Both the position numbers and the translations under genes were made by a program. Positions 1 through 11,223 of a stretch of 64,000 nucleotides of DNA are shown in pieces. Each line of letters begins with the position of its first letter. The first letter of the stretch is position 1. Location: contig OZ038422.1 of NCBI GenBank assembly GCA_964036155.1, positions 72,439,201 to 72,503,200 on the forward strand, in the 5' to 3' direction. The DNA is from Diploscapter coronatus (Eukaryota; Nematoda; Chromadorea; Rhabditida; Rhabditidae). The notes under the pieces were generated by a model. It was given only the letters and a program-made list of their open reading frames with translations, searched no databases and was not told the origin of the DNA.

Positions 1-95
1 CGGCATAGTTCTTCTGAAAGTTTACGATGAAAATAAGAGAAAAATTCAAATTCTCTTACTATCTCTAAGACGATATCTGCCATCTCCGTCTAAAG

Positions 96-168
96 GCAAG
101 GGATCCGCACTCTCGACGTGCTCGAAGCTGACCAAGATGACAGCGAAGCTTATGACCTAAGCTTCTAA
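96..168 (+). CDS. possible 3' exon of a gene lying mostly left of the window
   Basis: From an AAAG acceptor at 92-95 an open frame reads QGIRTLDVLEADQDDSEAYD and then LSF before a TAA at 166-168. The acidic ending is of a kind common in protein tails and the stretch is richer in G+C than its surroundings. There is no homology to lean on, and the acceptor lacks a good pyrimidine tract, so this may be chance. Treat it as a hint that an upstream gene ends here. Confidence 0.2.
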
Positions 169-995
169 TCATGACAAAAATGAATGTGTTGACTCCAAAA
201 ACTCACTGCAGACAAAGACATCTTCAAAAGTCGTTTTGAAATAGAATACTTGATGTAGATCAGTCAGCCATATTTATGGGTGCATTTTGTGTCTAGTTTC
301 ACCACAGCAATTTTTTTCAAGACAATTGTCCTACATCTTCCACGAGTACTTTCTGAAATGAACGTTAAAAACAGGCGTAGATGATTTATTATCGCGTCGT
401 CTATTCAACGTGTGATTGAAAAGAAAAAAGGTTCTATCGCTTGCAGTTTTTCACGACTATTTATTAGCGACGAGAGATCAAAAGTTAGCGAATTGAAGCA
501 GGGTTTTTAGCGAGACTGAGTATACACAACTTTTCCTCGCAAAAGTTCCACAATAATACGACTTTATCAAAGTTTTGCTTAAACAACGAAGGAAATTGTT
601 GATAAGTTTAAATAATTGAAACGTTTAACAAATTTAATTAAAGTTTAAAAGATTCCCAAAATTCATCGATGGTTAAAAAAATTATTTGAAGAACTTTTTT
701 TCGGTAAAAATTATGAGAGATGATAATGCGATCGGGAAAAATTGGCTGATTCAGCTAAAAATGGTCGATATTTCAATAAAAGATGCGATGCACCTAAACA
801 ATTGAGAAATTTGATTGAATCCGTAAAATTACAAAAAAAAAATGAATTTCCATCATTTCACCGTTTCCACAGGTTCAAAGGTGCGTAATTTTTTACATAT
901 AAATTTCTTTCATCTCCTTTCTTTTGATTCGATGCTCTTTTCAGGAATAACTATTCTCATTTGTAAATTTACTGATTAAACGTGAAATTTTCAGG
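169..995. other. intergenic, AT-rich; no gene seen
   Basis: No coding exon could be supported. The only clear signal is a TTTTCAG acceptor whose AG is at 993-994, one base before the ATG of the next gene; it is either a trans-splice site or the end of a 5' UTR intron. The rest should hold the promoter of that gene, but no motif stands out. Confidence 0.5.
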
Positions 996-3809
996 ATGAA
1001 ACTGGGAATTATTTCACTTGTACTCCTCGCCAATGTCTATGGGGTATTTCTGAATCCAGATGGTAGCTTCACAATAGATGGTAATCAGCGTCAGCACGAA
1101 AATCCTGAAAATAATGACTCAAACCGAAACAATCAGGTCGCGGAAGAACGTGAGCGTCCGGAATTTACCAAGCCGGGAGAGCAAATTGATGTACGGTATG
1201 GTAACGGAGTTTATTCGATTGTGCAGATACTAAAATCGGTTATCAGCTCAGTATGGGGCATAGCAGCAACAAGAAGGCCGGAAAATTCATTCGAACGAAT
1301 CAATAGGCGTCGAAATCCTTCTAATCATTTACAAATCATCGGATCACCAACTCAAGTAGACGGCCAACTTCCTGAAGAGGAAACTGGCGTTGAGCCAAAC
1401 TCGTCGAACAGCAATGAAGCTTCTCAGGTGATCTTCGAATCAAATAAAACAATCAACAATACTGAACGTCTCTTCGATTCTTTGGATCTTCACAGCGCTA
1501 CTCAGCCCGAATTGGACTCCTCTAGAAACATCAGTTCTCAAATCCCAACGTGGGTTAGTGCTGAATCAGTGAGGGCTTTAAAAGTAAACCAGTTATCTGA
1601 TTCTGTACAAGAAGATGGAAGTTCTGAGTTCGGAGAGCGAAGAAATGTGGAAGAAAGGTCAGCACTACCCAGATTTGGTCAAATGGCACAGAGATCAGCT
1701 CGAATTTTCGACGAGACAAGCATCAATCAAACTTCAAATTTGAATAATACGGAAATCTCAGGAAATGGATTTGAAGAGAAGAAAAGTGAATTTAAAAATA
1801 AGGCCAAGCGACGCCCACCAACAGATTCAAACAACAAAACCACCATCAACAAAGCAACATCCTTCAATGAAACGGAAAGCGAAAATGAGTCTGCACAAAG
1901 TGAAACTTCAAAAACAAACCCGGAGTGCGATCCAAATGTCCTCAGATTCGCAACTGATTTGACAATACAACTTGAGCAATATTGGGTGAAGATGCGAGAG
2001 TTCACTGGGATCACGGAAGAGCAGTTCGACGTGGTAATAAAGTTCTCAACATAAAGGAAGGTGTTTGCGGCGCGGTATGCCATTTCGCTGCATCGTCTCA
2101 CCTAAGTTCATTAAAAAAACTTAATTTAATACCTTTGTTCTGACAAAACATTTATTTATATATGTGTGTGTGTGTGTTTTGTGGCCTGCAAATATTATTC
2201 TTGTCAGAATATTTATTATAATAATTTGACTTGCAAGACCCTTTACCCTTGGTTTATATAGGTAAATAAGGTAAGATAAAAGAAAGAATAGAAAAGAAAA
2301 GAAGAAATGAGGTGCAAGATGTATCGGCTACATCTTGAACGAGATAAGGATGAAATGAAGAGAAGTGAGGAGTCGGGAGAAGATCTGGAAAACTCTGGGG
2401 CAAATCTGCTGACGAGTTAACAAATGGAATATTCATAGTGGCGCTATTATTAAACTTATAATGAGTGAATAGGGAAGGCATTTTGGATATTGATTGAACG
2501 ATTGAATGAGGAAATCAATCAGAGGGTTTCTAACTAAATAAGAGAAACAATCATTAAGCTAAAAATATACAAATTATGACTCTTAGATTAAGACGTCATA
2601 ACACTTCTTTCAGATTGCCGACTACGTGACGCAAGCTGATAAGTCTAAAGAATCTAGATTCAGAAGCACCATCGACTACATCGAGCAAGAGATTTACAAC
2701 CCGTTTGACGAAAATCCACCAGCGTTTGCCAAGGACAGAGCGCTCCTCATTCTGAATATGGCAAACTACGCGATCGACCTCTATGACGCAACGAAGCTAG
2801 TGTTTGATCTACGACGCAACACAGCACCAGTAAGCCCATAATTTTTGGAAGAAAAACACTGTCGTTTAATTTGTAGCCAATGGTGTTAGCTATGCTCTAC
2901 GCTGAGCGTTTTTACGATCTGCCGAGACACACCCCCGATAACCGCGATCAAATGATTAAGATAGTAAGTTTTCCTTCGCTGTTGACAAATTAGTGATGAA
3001 CGTTTCAGAACTGTGAAGCTCTATCTAAGATCGCCAAGGATGTTGAAGACACCCTATACGTGGCTTGGCCTGGAGCGGAAAAGGAGGAAGACCCAATAGA
3101 GAAGGATGGTGGGGACTTGAGTTCTAAAGAATCTTCTGGGTCTAAATTCAAGGTAAGCAAAAGATTTAATCAACTAAGCATTTCTCGTCTTCAGAACCTC
3201 TCTGACAAAGATAATGATCGTTTATCAGAGTTCTCTCAAATCAATACGGGCAGAATTGATCTGGACAAATCAGATACGCAACCTTTCTTCGTCTCCGCGA
3301 ACCAAACTGAACTATCGAAAGAACAAAATGCTTTTGGTGACAAGGAAGACGAAAAATCTTCACAAGAGGAGAACTTCGACCACACGAAGATCAACGAGTT
3401 CTTCTCGATCATGAACAACGCATGGATCGCCAGCCATTCGGGGGTTCTTGAGGAGAACCTCACAGAGGTGGTCGCTCAGCAACAAAATACCACAGAGAAG
3501 GATGCCCCCGAAAAAGCTGCTCTGGACGAATATCGTATTATGGCACCTGTTGATGCGCATATTGAACCCAATCGAACCAAATCCGAGAAAAGTCCATCCG
3601 AGCAAGCTCAACCTGAAGAAGTTACCCTTGATCCAGTTAATATCGAACAACAGACCATTACACAACAAAATATTGGACAACAAACTTTTCCCACGGAAGC
3701 TCCTCCTCCTCCAATTGTCTTTGGATCAGACCTGAGCAAGCTACCTCCGTCCGAGCAGGATACTTCAAAGCAAGGTACTCTTCAACCAGGTGACAACTTT
3801 GAAAGATGA
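996..3809 (+). CDS. secreted, mostly disordered protein with a helical middle domain; family not recognised
   Basis: Five exons are inferred: 996-2033, 2614-2829, 2877-2963, 3009-3152 and 3195-3809; all junctions keep phase 0 and use GT-AG. The product starts with a hydrophobic signal peptide. About 330 residues follow that are rich in N, S, E and Q with many N-glycosylation sequons and no fold expected. Exons 2-4 encode a compact, probably helical segment of about 150 residues containing Tyr- and Phe-rich helices, and the tail is again acidic, Q- and P-rich. The start is fixed by the acceptor that ends one base before the ATG. The last intron (3153-3194) is only 42 bases, a multiple of three with no stop, so a retained form adds 14 residues in frame. 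A polyadenylation signal AATAAA lies near 3930. No known family was recognised; it looks nematode-specific. Confidence 0.8.
2160..2178. repeat. TG microsatellite in intron 1
   Basis: A short run of TG dinucleotides lies in the first intron (2034-2613) of the preceding secreted-protein gene. It is of ordinary size and carries no further signal. Confidence 0.8.
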
Positions 3810-4114
3810 TCAATCAACAAAGGAGTTCTTCCAAATGTTGAGCAAACTAATTTTAGGCGCGATGATTCCGAATTCAGCAGAAAGATTCTCCGATCGCATC
3901 ACCTTTGACGATAATCTTCTCGGATTCTAATAAACTGATAATTCAAGCTTTGAGTGTGTATTTCCTGAAAGATTACTGTGATGGGTGATAAACAAAATTT
4001 TTTCTCAAGTTTTAGAGAAAGATCAGTTTAGTGATATGTTGTAAGTTGCAGCCAAATTAGCCCTGAGGAAGTCGAATAACAAGGTCTGATATAATATTGA
4101 ACGCTTCGAAATTT

Positions 4115-4233
4115 GGCAACCTGGAAAACTCATTGCGCTCCTTGCCTATGCAAACTTAACCCTAACCTTTGTTACTCTCCTCATATCGCATACTATTTCT
4201 CAGCAACGGGCGTAACGAGTTTTCCAGATTGTC
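4115..4233. repeat. fold-back hairpin element, copy A
   Basis: The left arm at 4115-4138 (GGCAACCTGGAAAACTCATT...) pairs with the right arm at 4210-4233 at about 18 of 23 positions. The loop holds the 10-mer ATACTATTTC (4190-4199). It belongs to a family of similar hairpins at 11071-11223, 14932-15053 and 56594-56710, all ending in a version of GRCAACYTGGAAAA. It is probably a small non-autonomous fold-back transposon. The remainder of 3810-4327 holds the polyadenylation signal of the upstream gene and nothing else that I can support. Confidence 0.65.
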
Positions 4234-4327
4234 GTTGATACTATGGTTTATCAATTGATCATATGAAATTGGATGGATAAATTTATTAATTCTTTTCTAA
4301 AATTAGTTCAAATTCATGAAAGAATTG

Positions 4328-5273
4328 TTATTTGTGAGCGCATGCAGATGCAATGAAGATGCCGATTTTCTTTGGGTTAAATGCGAACGGAGTTGGGAAT
4401 TTTTGTCCTGGTTTGACGGGATCCCACAAACAGGTCCGCTTTCCTTTGAACTGAACGATGTCGATACATCCCTTGAGCGATGATGAAGTGTCACTGCAGG
4501 TCCATTCGAGAGTGCACGAATCGCCCCCCGACGAAGCAGCCAGATTAACGACGGAAATTGGTGTCAGCCTGAAATCGCTCGGGCTGAACACTTTGCCGTC
4601 TGGGCCTGAAAATTCGAAGATTAAGTCAATAAGTTTAATTTTAGCGGCTTCAATGATTATTTGTAATACCCAAGGCACGACTAAATAGATGAATTAATGG
4701 AGGGTTGGATACGGAAAATGTGCGTTATTTTCTATGCGTTAGCGTATGTAAGGTTTACAGACAGCCGTATTCGTCAGTTTCAAATTTTCTAGCTCAGATA
4801 TATGGGTAAATTGAAATTCCACACATAGAAAATGCTGATACTCTCACCTTTGCATTTGCCATCCCATTGTTTCCAGTTTGTGCCATTGAATGCGAACGTT
4901 CCACAAGTGTGAGCCACTGAAACGTCCATTTCAAATGAATTTTAGAAAGAGAGGTGTTTTTGAACAGCTGAATAAAGAAAGAAGTGAATGCACTTTGGAA
5001 AAGTAGTAGCGTAGTGGCCTATTCGATGGCATGGGTTAAGGAAAATATGCATATGATCGGCTAAAGAATCTTTTTATACTACTTTGCAAGTTAGTAATTT
5101 TCCAAATTGCCTATAGCTTTGCAGATTTTTAAGATTTCTAAATTTAAATATCTTACGATGTTCCTTGGATTGACCGGACGGGCCCTGTAAGTGATCATAA
5201 ATATGAGAATATTCGCTTCTAAACTAACTTGGGCGAAAATTCCAACGGCCAAAATTAGTAGAATGAAAAGCAT
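4328..5273 (-). CDS. small secreted Cys-containing protein, family not recognised
   Basis: Four exons are inferred on the minus strand: 5229-5273, 5157-5184, 4848-4916 and 4328-4605, giving 139 residues. Phases agree at every junction (0, 1, 1). Exon 1 is a complete signal peptide of 15 residues (MLFILLILAVGIFAQ). The mature part has six cysteines: two in an N-terminal unit containing TCGTFAFNGTNWKQWDGKC, three around EWTCSD, KGC and RTC, and one close to the C-terminus (SAC). Aromatic and Gly-rich spacing suggests a small extracellular beta domain. I do not recognise the family. The 28-base second exon rests only on splice sites and phase, so that part of the model is the least certain. There is no sign of an operon: neighbours on both sides are on the plus strand. 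Confidence 0.7.
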
Positions 5274-5579
5274 CTTGACAGAAGCGTTGCAAATCCAATA
5301 ATCGAATTCAGATGCAGAACGTTCTTTTATAATTGTTCTCATATTTTCATGAAAAATGAACAATATAATGATCATTTGATATGAATTGCTTCCATATTTT
5401 CTTAATTGATCGCTCATTTTCAATCGTTTGTTCAAGAAAATCAAGCATTTACCCTCAATATCATTGAAAATCAAAGATGAAGCTTTGAAAATTAACAATA
5501 AGAATGATCATTTTTGTGCTCCATAGAACATTTTTAGTTTGATAAAATTCGAAAATAATTTATTAAACATTAAAAAAAT

Positions 5580-5715
5580 CCTAGCCTTGTTTCCACTAAG
5601 TGGGATCGGCTACCCTCAGTCTATAATGGGGCAGTCGGCCTATCCTAGCCACACAGGACTAGTGGTCCGTCTCAGGAACAGACTGTTGTTGTGTGCAACA
5701 GCCGAGGGATTTTAA
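5580..5715. repeat. G+C-rich module of unknown identity, probably a dispersed repeat
   Basis: About 135 bases starting near CTAGCCTTGTTTCCACTAAG are far richer in G+C than the flanks and contain no convincing reading frame. The sharp change in composition suggests an inserted repeat tail or a structured RNA gene. I cannot name it, and there is no second copy in the window. Confidence 0.4.
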
Positions 5716-5743
5716 ACTAATTTTTCATGGTTTTAGGTGTGTA

Positions 5744-6577
5744 GCGTTACGTACCAAACCCCAAAATTTATCATTTTTTGAAAAAATAAGGATAGATTGC
5801 ATACTTTCAGCAGGAAGCTTATATGACCATTCAATTAAGGATATTTAACAGCCTATTTTTTGTAGCTTTTCCTATAAGTAAGCAGACGATTTATAAATAT
5901 TTTATTGAAGAAAGAGAAGAGAGGGTAACTCGGGAAAGTGATAATTTTGATATCGATCATAAAAGCCTAGCTCCGAGTGACCAGTTAGCAAAGCTATGAC
6001 ATTTTCAATAACTGCACAAAAATAAATTACCGAAAATTTAAATGACCAGCATTGAGAAGAAAGATTGCACGACATTTCACGCTAGATACTTTATCAAAAA
6101 GTGGCAATAGCGTTAAATTAGAAAAAAAAAGACAGGACTCGCATAGAATTTCTCTCTCTCTCGCTTCACTATTCCCTTTGGATCCTGCAACGCTTGATAA
6201 ACGCAGGTCGAAAATTTTTCTCGAATTCCTGTTGTATATTCTCCGTGATAATGATTTGTCGCTGCTTATCCATATGAGTAATGAAAAATAAGATGGACAA
6301 ATGATTAAAGTCAAATTCAAGTCGTACCAATATAAATTCGCATATGTAATTTAAAAAAAAAAACCTGAAACATCGACGAAAAACTCAATAATACTTTATT
6401 TTACTTCAACAATAGTAATAATAAAAATGAATCCTTGTGCAATAGCCATTTAGTATCACTTGACTAGAAGAAATCCTGCATAAATAGCGCAATTTAGTAT
6501 GTTCTTTGTACAAGTATAAGACATATTAATGTAATTGGAGCTTTAGATTTGCAGTTTAAAACTTTGGTACGTAACGC
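5744..6577. mobile_element. possible non-autonomous element bounded by inverted GCGTTACGTACCAAA
   Basis: The 15-base string GCGTTACGTACCAAA occurs at 5744-5758 and inverted at 6563-6577; a third, solo copy is at 11446-11460. The similarity barely extends past the 15 bases, so the arms are short. The interior has no coding capacity that I can support. The whole stretch 5274-7102 has no gene. Confidence 0.35.
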
Positions 6578-6689
6578 ACGCCCCCCAACTGGCTGATGTT
6601 ACGAAAAAAATCTGGATAAATTCAGCTGACAGGCCGTAGATCGCAGACCACAGACCTCCAGACCATCAAACCACTAGACCGTCAAACCA

Positions 6690-6760
6690 CCAGACTGCCA
6701 GACCGCCAGACTGCCAGACTGCCAGACCGCCAGACTGCCAGACTGCCAGACCGCAAGACT
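6690..6760. repeat. 8-base tandem repeat (GCCAGACY) with a 24-base higher order
   Basis: Nine or so units of GCCAGACT or GCCAGACC follow one another, and the T/C difference recurs in the order act-act-acc, giving a 24-base higher-order unit. More diverged CAGACC/CAAACC copies extend left to about 6632. It is a minisatellite in intergenic DNA. Confidence 0.85.
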
Positions 6761-7102
6761 TTAGTCGAATTATTCAAATCCATGACACCATTTCTTCCTA
6801 TGATTTGTGTCTAAACGAATGAACGAGAGAAAATAGAAAAGAGAGCAAGGATTATTTCGGAACACCAGCTTGGTATAAATTCAGAAACTTTATTGCAAAT
6901 ATTGACAATCTAATATTCATTGTCAAGGTAAATTTTTTTCCCTAAGTGATCCATTTCTCGTTAATTTTGGTCTAAATTTCACTTAACTGTTCAGCAAAAT
7001 TGTGTAAATAATCACTGATTTATTTCAAAATTTCACAATTCTAATTTGACTTAAAAAGATAATCGTGACGCTTTATATTTCTTACAATGATTTATTTTCA
7101 GA

Positions 7103-8228
7103 ATGAACCAAGCACTAAAATTATGGTTTACCGCGTTTTGTCTAATTCTGGTTTCGGCCGCGTCTGTTTCTGCGCAGACAACTGTGGAAAGCCCAAATAC
7201 GACGGCGCCCAATCAAAGCCTAGGCATTCGTAAGTGTCGCAACGTCGTAATAACACAATGATTTTGGACTCTTTTATTTGATAGATGCTTTAATTCGCTC
7301 ATTTTATGAGACGTAGATGACCATATAAACCATGTACGTTTTCCGGTGACAGTGATGAAGTAGAAACCCTACGTTGAAGCACGTTTCATTGTTAGATAAA
7401 CTGACATCGGTTGAATTTAGCATATTTTACTTTTGGAAACTTCAACTAATTTATGCCAAATTTTGAAGGATTTTCATTGATACCCAGTTTATTTAGTACT
7501 AAAAATTACTTATGTTTTTCTTCTTCAGTATCCCATCAAAACAATTTTGAGTATTGTGACGTTTACAAGATTCTTTCATCTATCACTCAAGCATTCCAGA
7601 AGGTGAAATCCCCGATGAAGTTTGCGGGCTTCTGTCGGTTATCCAGGGAGTTGTCTTGCCAATTCTGGAGTATCTCAATGATCCTATCTCTCTAGTTGAA
7701 GTCTTCCTGGCCAATGGAAATTGCGCAGGGGGTGGACTTTTGGTATATTATTTTGCTTAATATCAATTCAGTAAGAGATTATTTTATCTTTCATCATCAT
7801 ATCATCTTTTTCAACTGCAACTTTTTTGCATTTTACTAAAACCTTCCAATAATATTATTGCCTCCTCCTCCAAATTTTTTTTTTAGCAATTTGCTAACTT
7901 GCAACTGCATCAAATTTGATTCCCACGAAAAATTTAGCACTCATCGTAGTTTAGAGCGTAGAGCACGGAATGATCTACACAATGGTATGCCCGGGTGTTT
8001 CTGGAGCGGCTGGAATTGCGAACTCGTTCTTCACCATAATTGGAGCTGAGGTATGAAAATAATATCAGCAAGTATTTTCAAAAATATCATTTTCAGAGCT
8101 ACATTTCTGGGGTTGGAGACTATGTAAAGACGTTCCATATCGCATTCACCACAGTGATTTCAACATTCCAAGCAGGACTCGGTGTAATCATTTCAGCTGA
8201 ATATAAACTTATGCCAAACAAAATGTGA
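7103..8228 (+). CDS. small secreted hydrophobic protein, family not recognised
   Basis: Four exons are inferred: 7103-7229, 7600-7742, 7955-8050 and 8097-8228, giving 165 residues. The ATG lies one base after a TTTTCAG acceptor. The N-terminus is a strong signal peptide followed by a short Ser/Thr/Asn linker. The rest is strikingly rich in Ile, Val, Leu, Gly and Ala with few charges (for example GLLSVIQGVVLPILEYLND and GVSGAAGIANSFFTIIGAE), so it may pack as a helical bundle or associate with membranes. Three cysteines are seen in the mature part. The acceptor of exon 2 (7599) was chosen because an earlier TTCTTCAG at 7528 leads to a stop in the needed frame. I do not recognise the family. 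Confidence 0.65.
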
Positions 8229-8618
8229 CTGAGCAGTGTTGAGAATCATCACAATGATTATTTCATAGTGAAACGTTGATCAAGAAAATCTCCACAAAAG
8301 TTAACTAATTTTGGAGCCTATCTTGATTTCATTCTCAAATTTTGGACCTTGATTCAAATTGAAAACTATCCAACAAAATATGATATAATCTATTTAGGTC
8401 GTTACTCCTACAATGTGCCCTGGATTGATATTATAAGACGATTCCGCCACAACGATTTCCCCATATCATTTCTGAAGTAGAAACTCAGTTTTGTTTTACG
8501 ATGTTTCGATCGTAAAACACCATCAATTTTTGCTACTTCCAACATCCGTTTTATCAGAATAAATCACTTTCACTGTTTTTGAATTTCTTGCTGTAATTAG
8601 CATGAATAAATAAAGATA

Positions 8619-9408
8619 CAGTGTGACGCAAAAGTTTGCAACACCTTTTTTCTACGTCATATTGCATCACCTTCTGGATTTTTCGTGCAAATTTTAGTTT
8701 TATAACATTCTCCATACTCACTTTACCTAACTGCCAAGTTTCAGCCCGATCGGATTTTTCTGAAGAAAGATACGATTTTTCTTCCCGCAACACATCCTTA
8801 ACTATGGAAAATGACAATTTTGTATGTGATTTTGCAGAAAACTTTTCTAAAAAATTCATTCTGCAAAAATGGATAGAAATATCCTATAAAATCTTATAGA
8901 CCCTGTAAGACCATCCAATTACGCTTATTTATTGCCTTGATTCATTGTCTGAAATCACGTTAATGTAGCACAGTAGTGTTTCAAACATATGGCATCGTTT
9001 TAACCACGTCTTTATAGAAAATAAGGTAAATTTCAAGTTTTCGGAAAAAGTCGTACTCTGCACCTGTAGGATTTTTTCCGAGTCAACCATTATTTGATTT
9101 TGGAAGTTTATTGGTTGAGTTATCATGACATACTAATAGTTTCTGGATAGATTAGCCATTATCAGAGTAACGAATTTTTTAAGAAAAGTTTTCTGCAAAA
9201 TACCATACAAATTATCATTTTCCATAGTTAAGGGCGCGTTGAGAGAAAAAATCGTGTCTTTCTTCAGAAAAATCAGATCGGAATGAAACTTGGTAGTTAG
9301 GCAAAGTGAGCATGCAGAATGTTATAAAACTAAAATTAACATAAAAGATCAACAAAGTGATGCAATATGACGTAATAAAAAGTGTCCAATTAATTTTGCA
9401 CCGCACTG
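8619..9408. mobile_element. decayed Tc1/mariner-like element with long terminal inverted repeats
   Basis: About 235 bases at 8619-8857 match the reverse complement of 9172-9408; the outer ends read CAGTGTGACGCAAAAG and CAGTGCGGTGCAAAA. Termini starting CAGTG are typical of Tc1/mariner. A TA precedes the left end; the right flank is less clean. The roughly 310 bases between the arms encode no transposase, so it is a non-autonomous element. The arms differ by many substitutions, so the copy is old. Confidence 0.75.
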
Positions 9409-9426
9409 CATTACCTAAAGATAAAA

Positions 9427-9686
9427 TTATAGTCTACAAGCCAAGAAGGTGACAAAGACCATGGCTAACGAATTGAAATTGAGTGAATTTGGGTTAGAAT
9501 TTGCTAACAAGGGATCGGTCCTGGAAGGTGATTGATTGACCGATCTCTTAGGGGATTTTCTTGGAGTCCAGGGTGAATCGTTCGATGGTTTGGGTGCATT
9601 CGTTGTTGTTTTGCGTTGTTTTGAAGAGCCATTATTGTGCTGTTTCTTCTGGGTACTTGGCTTTGCCGTTGTCGAGTCTAGGGCCA
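9427..9686 (-). CDS. possible 3' exon: basic Ser/Thr/Pro-rich with hydrophobic C-terminus
   Basis: On the minus strand a TTTTAG acceptor at about 9687 opens a frame of 86 codons rich in S, T, K, N and P, with SPWTPRKSPKR-type basic motifs and a hydrophobic end (FNSLAMVFVTFLACRL). No upstream exon was found, so this could be chance or the remnant of a gene. A second minus-strand frame ending at 10206 has a loosely similar tail (FNFNVSAVVTQFSLSRL). Confidence 0.25.
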
Positions 9687-9706
9687 CTAAAAGAGAATTC
9701 TTAGAC

Positions 9707-9874
9707 GATATGAACCCAATTGACGAAAAACAGCTTACAATCCGTGCTATTCGAAGGCAATTTTGTTACGCTCGTTGTTTCAGTTGTGGATTTCGAAAGC
9801 ACATATCCGAGGAATATAGACCCAAATATAATAAATGTTGCCAACTTTACCATCTATCTGAAAATAACACGTGA
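9707..9874 (+). pseudogene. possible remnant of a retroelement zinc knuckle
   Basis: A frame here contains CFSCGFRKHISEEY followed by KCCQLYH. The spacing recalls the doubled CCHC knuckles of Pao/BEL gag proteins, but the fourth ligand of the first knuckle is missing (Tyr where Cys is expected) and nothing else of a retroelement is nearby. If real, it is a degraded fragment. Confidence 0.2.
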
Positions 9875-10205
9875 TTTTGGTCAATAAACTGTTGAATAAT
9901 TGAAAAATAGCTCAAAATATTACACTCGTGCAGCTCTATATGAAAATTTGACTGATAAGTTGAACTCTACAATATGAGCAATTCATGGCTGACTAATTAG
10001 AGGCGATTGATATCTTCGAGCTGTCAGAACATTCATAACAGATTACATTGCTGCGCTTTTGAGTTTTATTCACTTCATTCAATTGCTCTTCATACACTAA
10101 TCTAAATATCTTCACAAAACATATCCAGCCCTCAAGAAATGATTTCTGAAATTTAAAATATTTATTTTCGAACGTACAATTTCATGAAATTAACAAAATT
10201 CACAA

Positions 10206-10355
10206 CTAAAGTCTGGAAAGTGAAAATTGGGTAACTACAGCCGAAACATTGAAATTGAAGGACGATGCACCAGACTCGGCGTTTGTATTTGGAATTGTCG
10301 TTCCTTTAACCGAAGAATCCGTTGACGACGTTGGCGTGATATCACGTTTGAAAAT
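10206..10355 (-). CDS. possible coding exon, Ser/Thr-rich
   Basis: On the minus strand about 45 codons rich in S, T, N and A end at a TAG (10206-10208), and the stretch has raised G+C. No proper acceptor was found at its start, and no signal peptide or partner exon nearby. The remaining DNA of 9409-10925 shows nothing else. Confidence 0.18.
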   Translation of the reverse strand: MFKRDITPTSSTDSSVKGTTIPNTNAESGASSFNFNVSAVVTQFSLSRL

Positions 10356-10925
10356 TTCAGCCCTTTCTTAAGCAATGGTCGAATTTTTAAATTTCATGCA
10401 AACCCCCACAAACCATATGCTATTCAACGTGCAATGAAAAACTGAGCAACTTTTGTGAAGACACTTCGAGGCTACCTATTATGGTATGTGTGGTATAGAG
10501 ATTTGAATGAGTCAGACCCACGGAAATCATAAAAATTTTCATAGAGGATTCTAAGAAACCAATTTTTGACTTCGAGACGACCTACAGTATCCAGCAAGTG
10601 GCTGACCCCTAGTCTCTATATTTTTAGAAGGTACATTCCATGGTTATATTCATCCTTTTTAAATTTTCAAAAAATCTATTATAGTAAAAATTTTTATTTG
10701 TGCCATCTAACGAGCATTTTTTCATATAAATCACGATTTTCTTCTGAAATGCGAATTTTCTTTGATGGCTGTTCGGATCTTACAAATACTCTCTTAATTT
10801 GGATATCAAGAGTTTTGGAAAATGGATAAAAACGAGGAGAAACGAGAAAAGCATTAATTTATTTATGTATGCACAGGCAGATCAAGCACATGATCGAGAT
10901 TCTAATGCAATGAGATTTCCCCTGA

Positions 10926-11032
10926 TTAGTTCTTAATGCACTTGGCTTTCAGAGGGCAATCTCCCATACAGCCTCCGGCATATTGAACTCTGCATTTTTA
11001 GTCCTTGGGACATTTGACACCGTCACATGAAA
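10926..11032 (-). pseudogene. Cys-rich secreted peptide exon with an in-frame stop
   Basis: After a TTTCAG acceptor on the minus strand the frame reads SCDGVKCPKD, a TAA stop, then KCRVQYAGGCMGDC and a tail ending in KCIKN before the true stop. Cysteines on both sides of the stop make one Cys-rich module, so the frame was probably coding and is now broken. No signal-peptide exon was found upstream. The style resembles the intact peptide at 14802-15397 (Cys-rich end encoded in a last exon), but identity is too low to claim descent. Confidence 0.4.
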
Positions 11033-11070
11033 CTGAAATGGTAATAATTAGTAAGCGGTGGGTTTATTAA

Positions 11071-11223
11071 GGCAACCTGCAAAAGTAGTTACAATCGATA
11101 CACCGGTACATACGAAATAGTATAGAAAAAGAAACTTTAGCCTATCCCTACCCTCTCCTAAACCTATACTATTATATTTCGTATGTACTGGTGTTACCGG
11201 TGTAACTAATTTTCCCAATTGCC
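11071..11223. repeat. fold-back hairpin element, copy B
   Basis: This is the best-preserved copy of the hairpin family. The left arm runs from GGCAACCTGCAAAAGTAGTT through TACATACGAAATAGTATAG and pairs with the right arm that ends at 11223 over about 50 bases. The 10-mer (as GAAATAGTAT, 11114-11123) lies in the stem near the loop. No coding capacity is present. Confidence 0.75.

Noticed and set aside
1727..2101. Minus-strand frame of about 124 codons opposite the secreted-protein gene
   Set aside because: It overlaps a plus-strand exon with a signal peptide and good splice sites; no family resemblance on the minus strand.
6632..6760. CRISPR-like array
   Set aside because: The repeats are directly abutting 8-base units without spacers; the host is a eukaryote.
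7529..7695. Exon behind the TTCTTCAG acceptor at 7528
   Set aside because: In the phase required by exon 1 it runs through the downstream coding block in the wrong frame; the later acceptor at 7599 gives a continuous frame.
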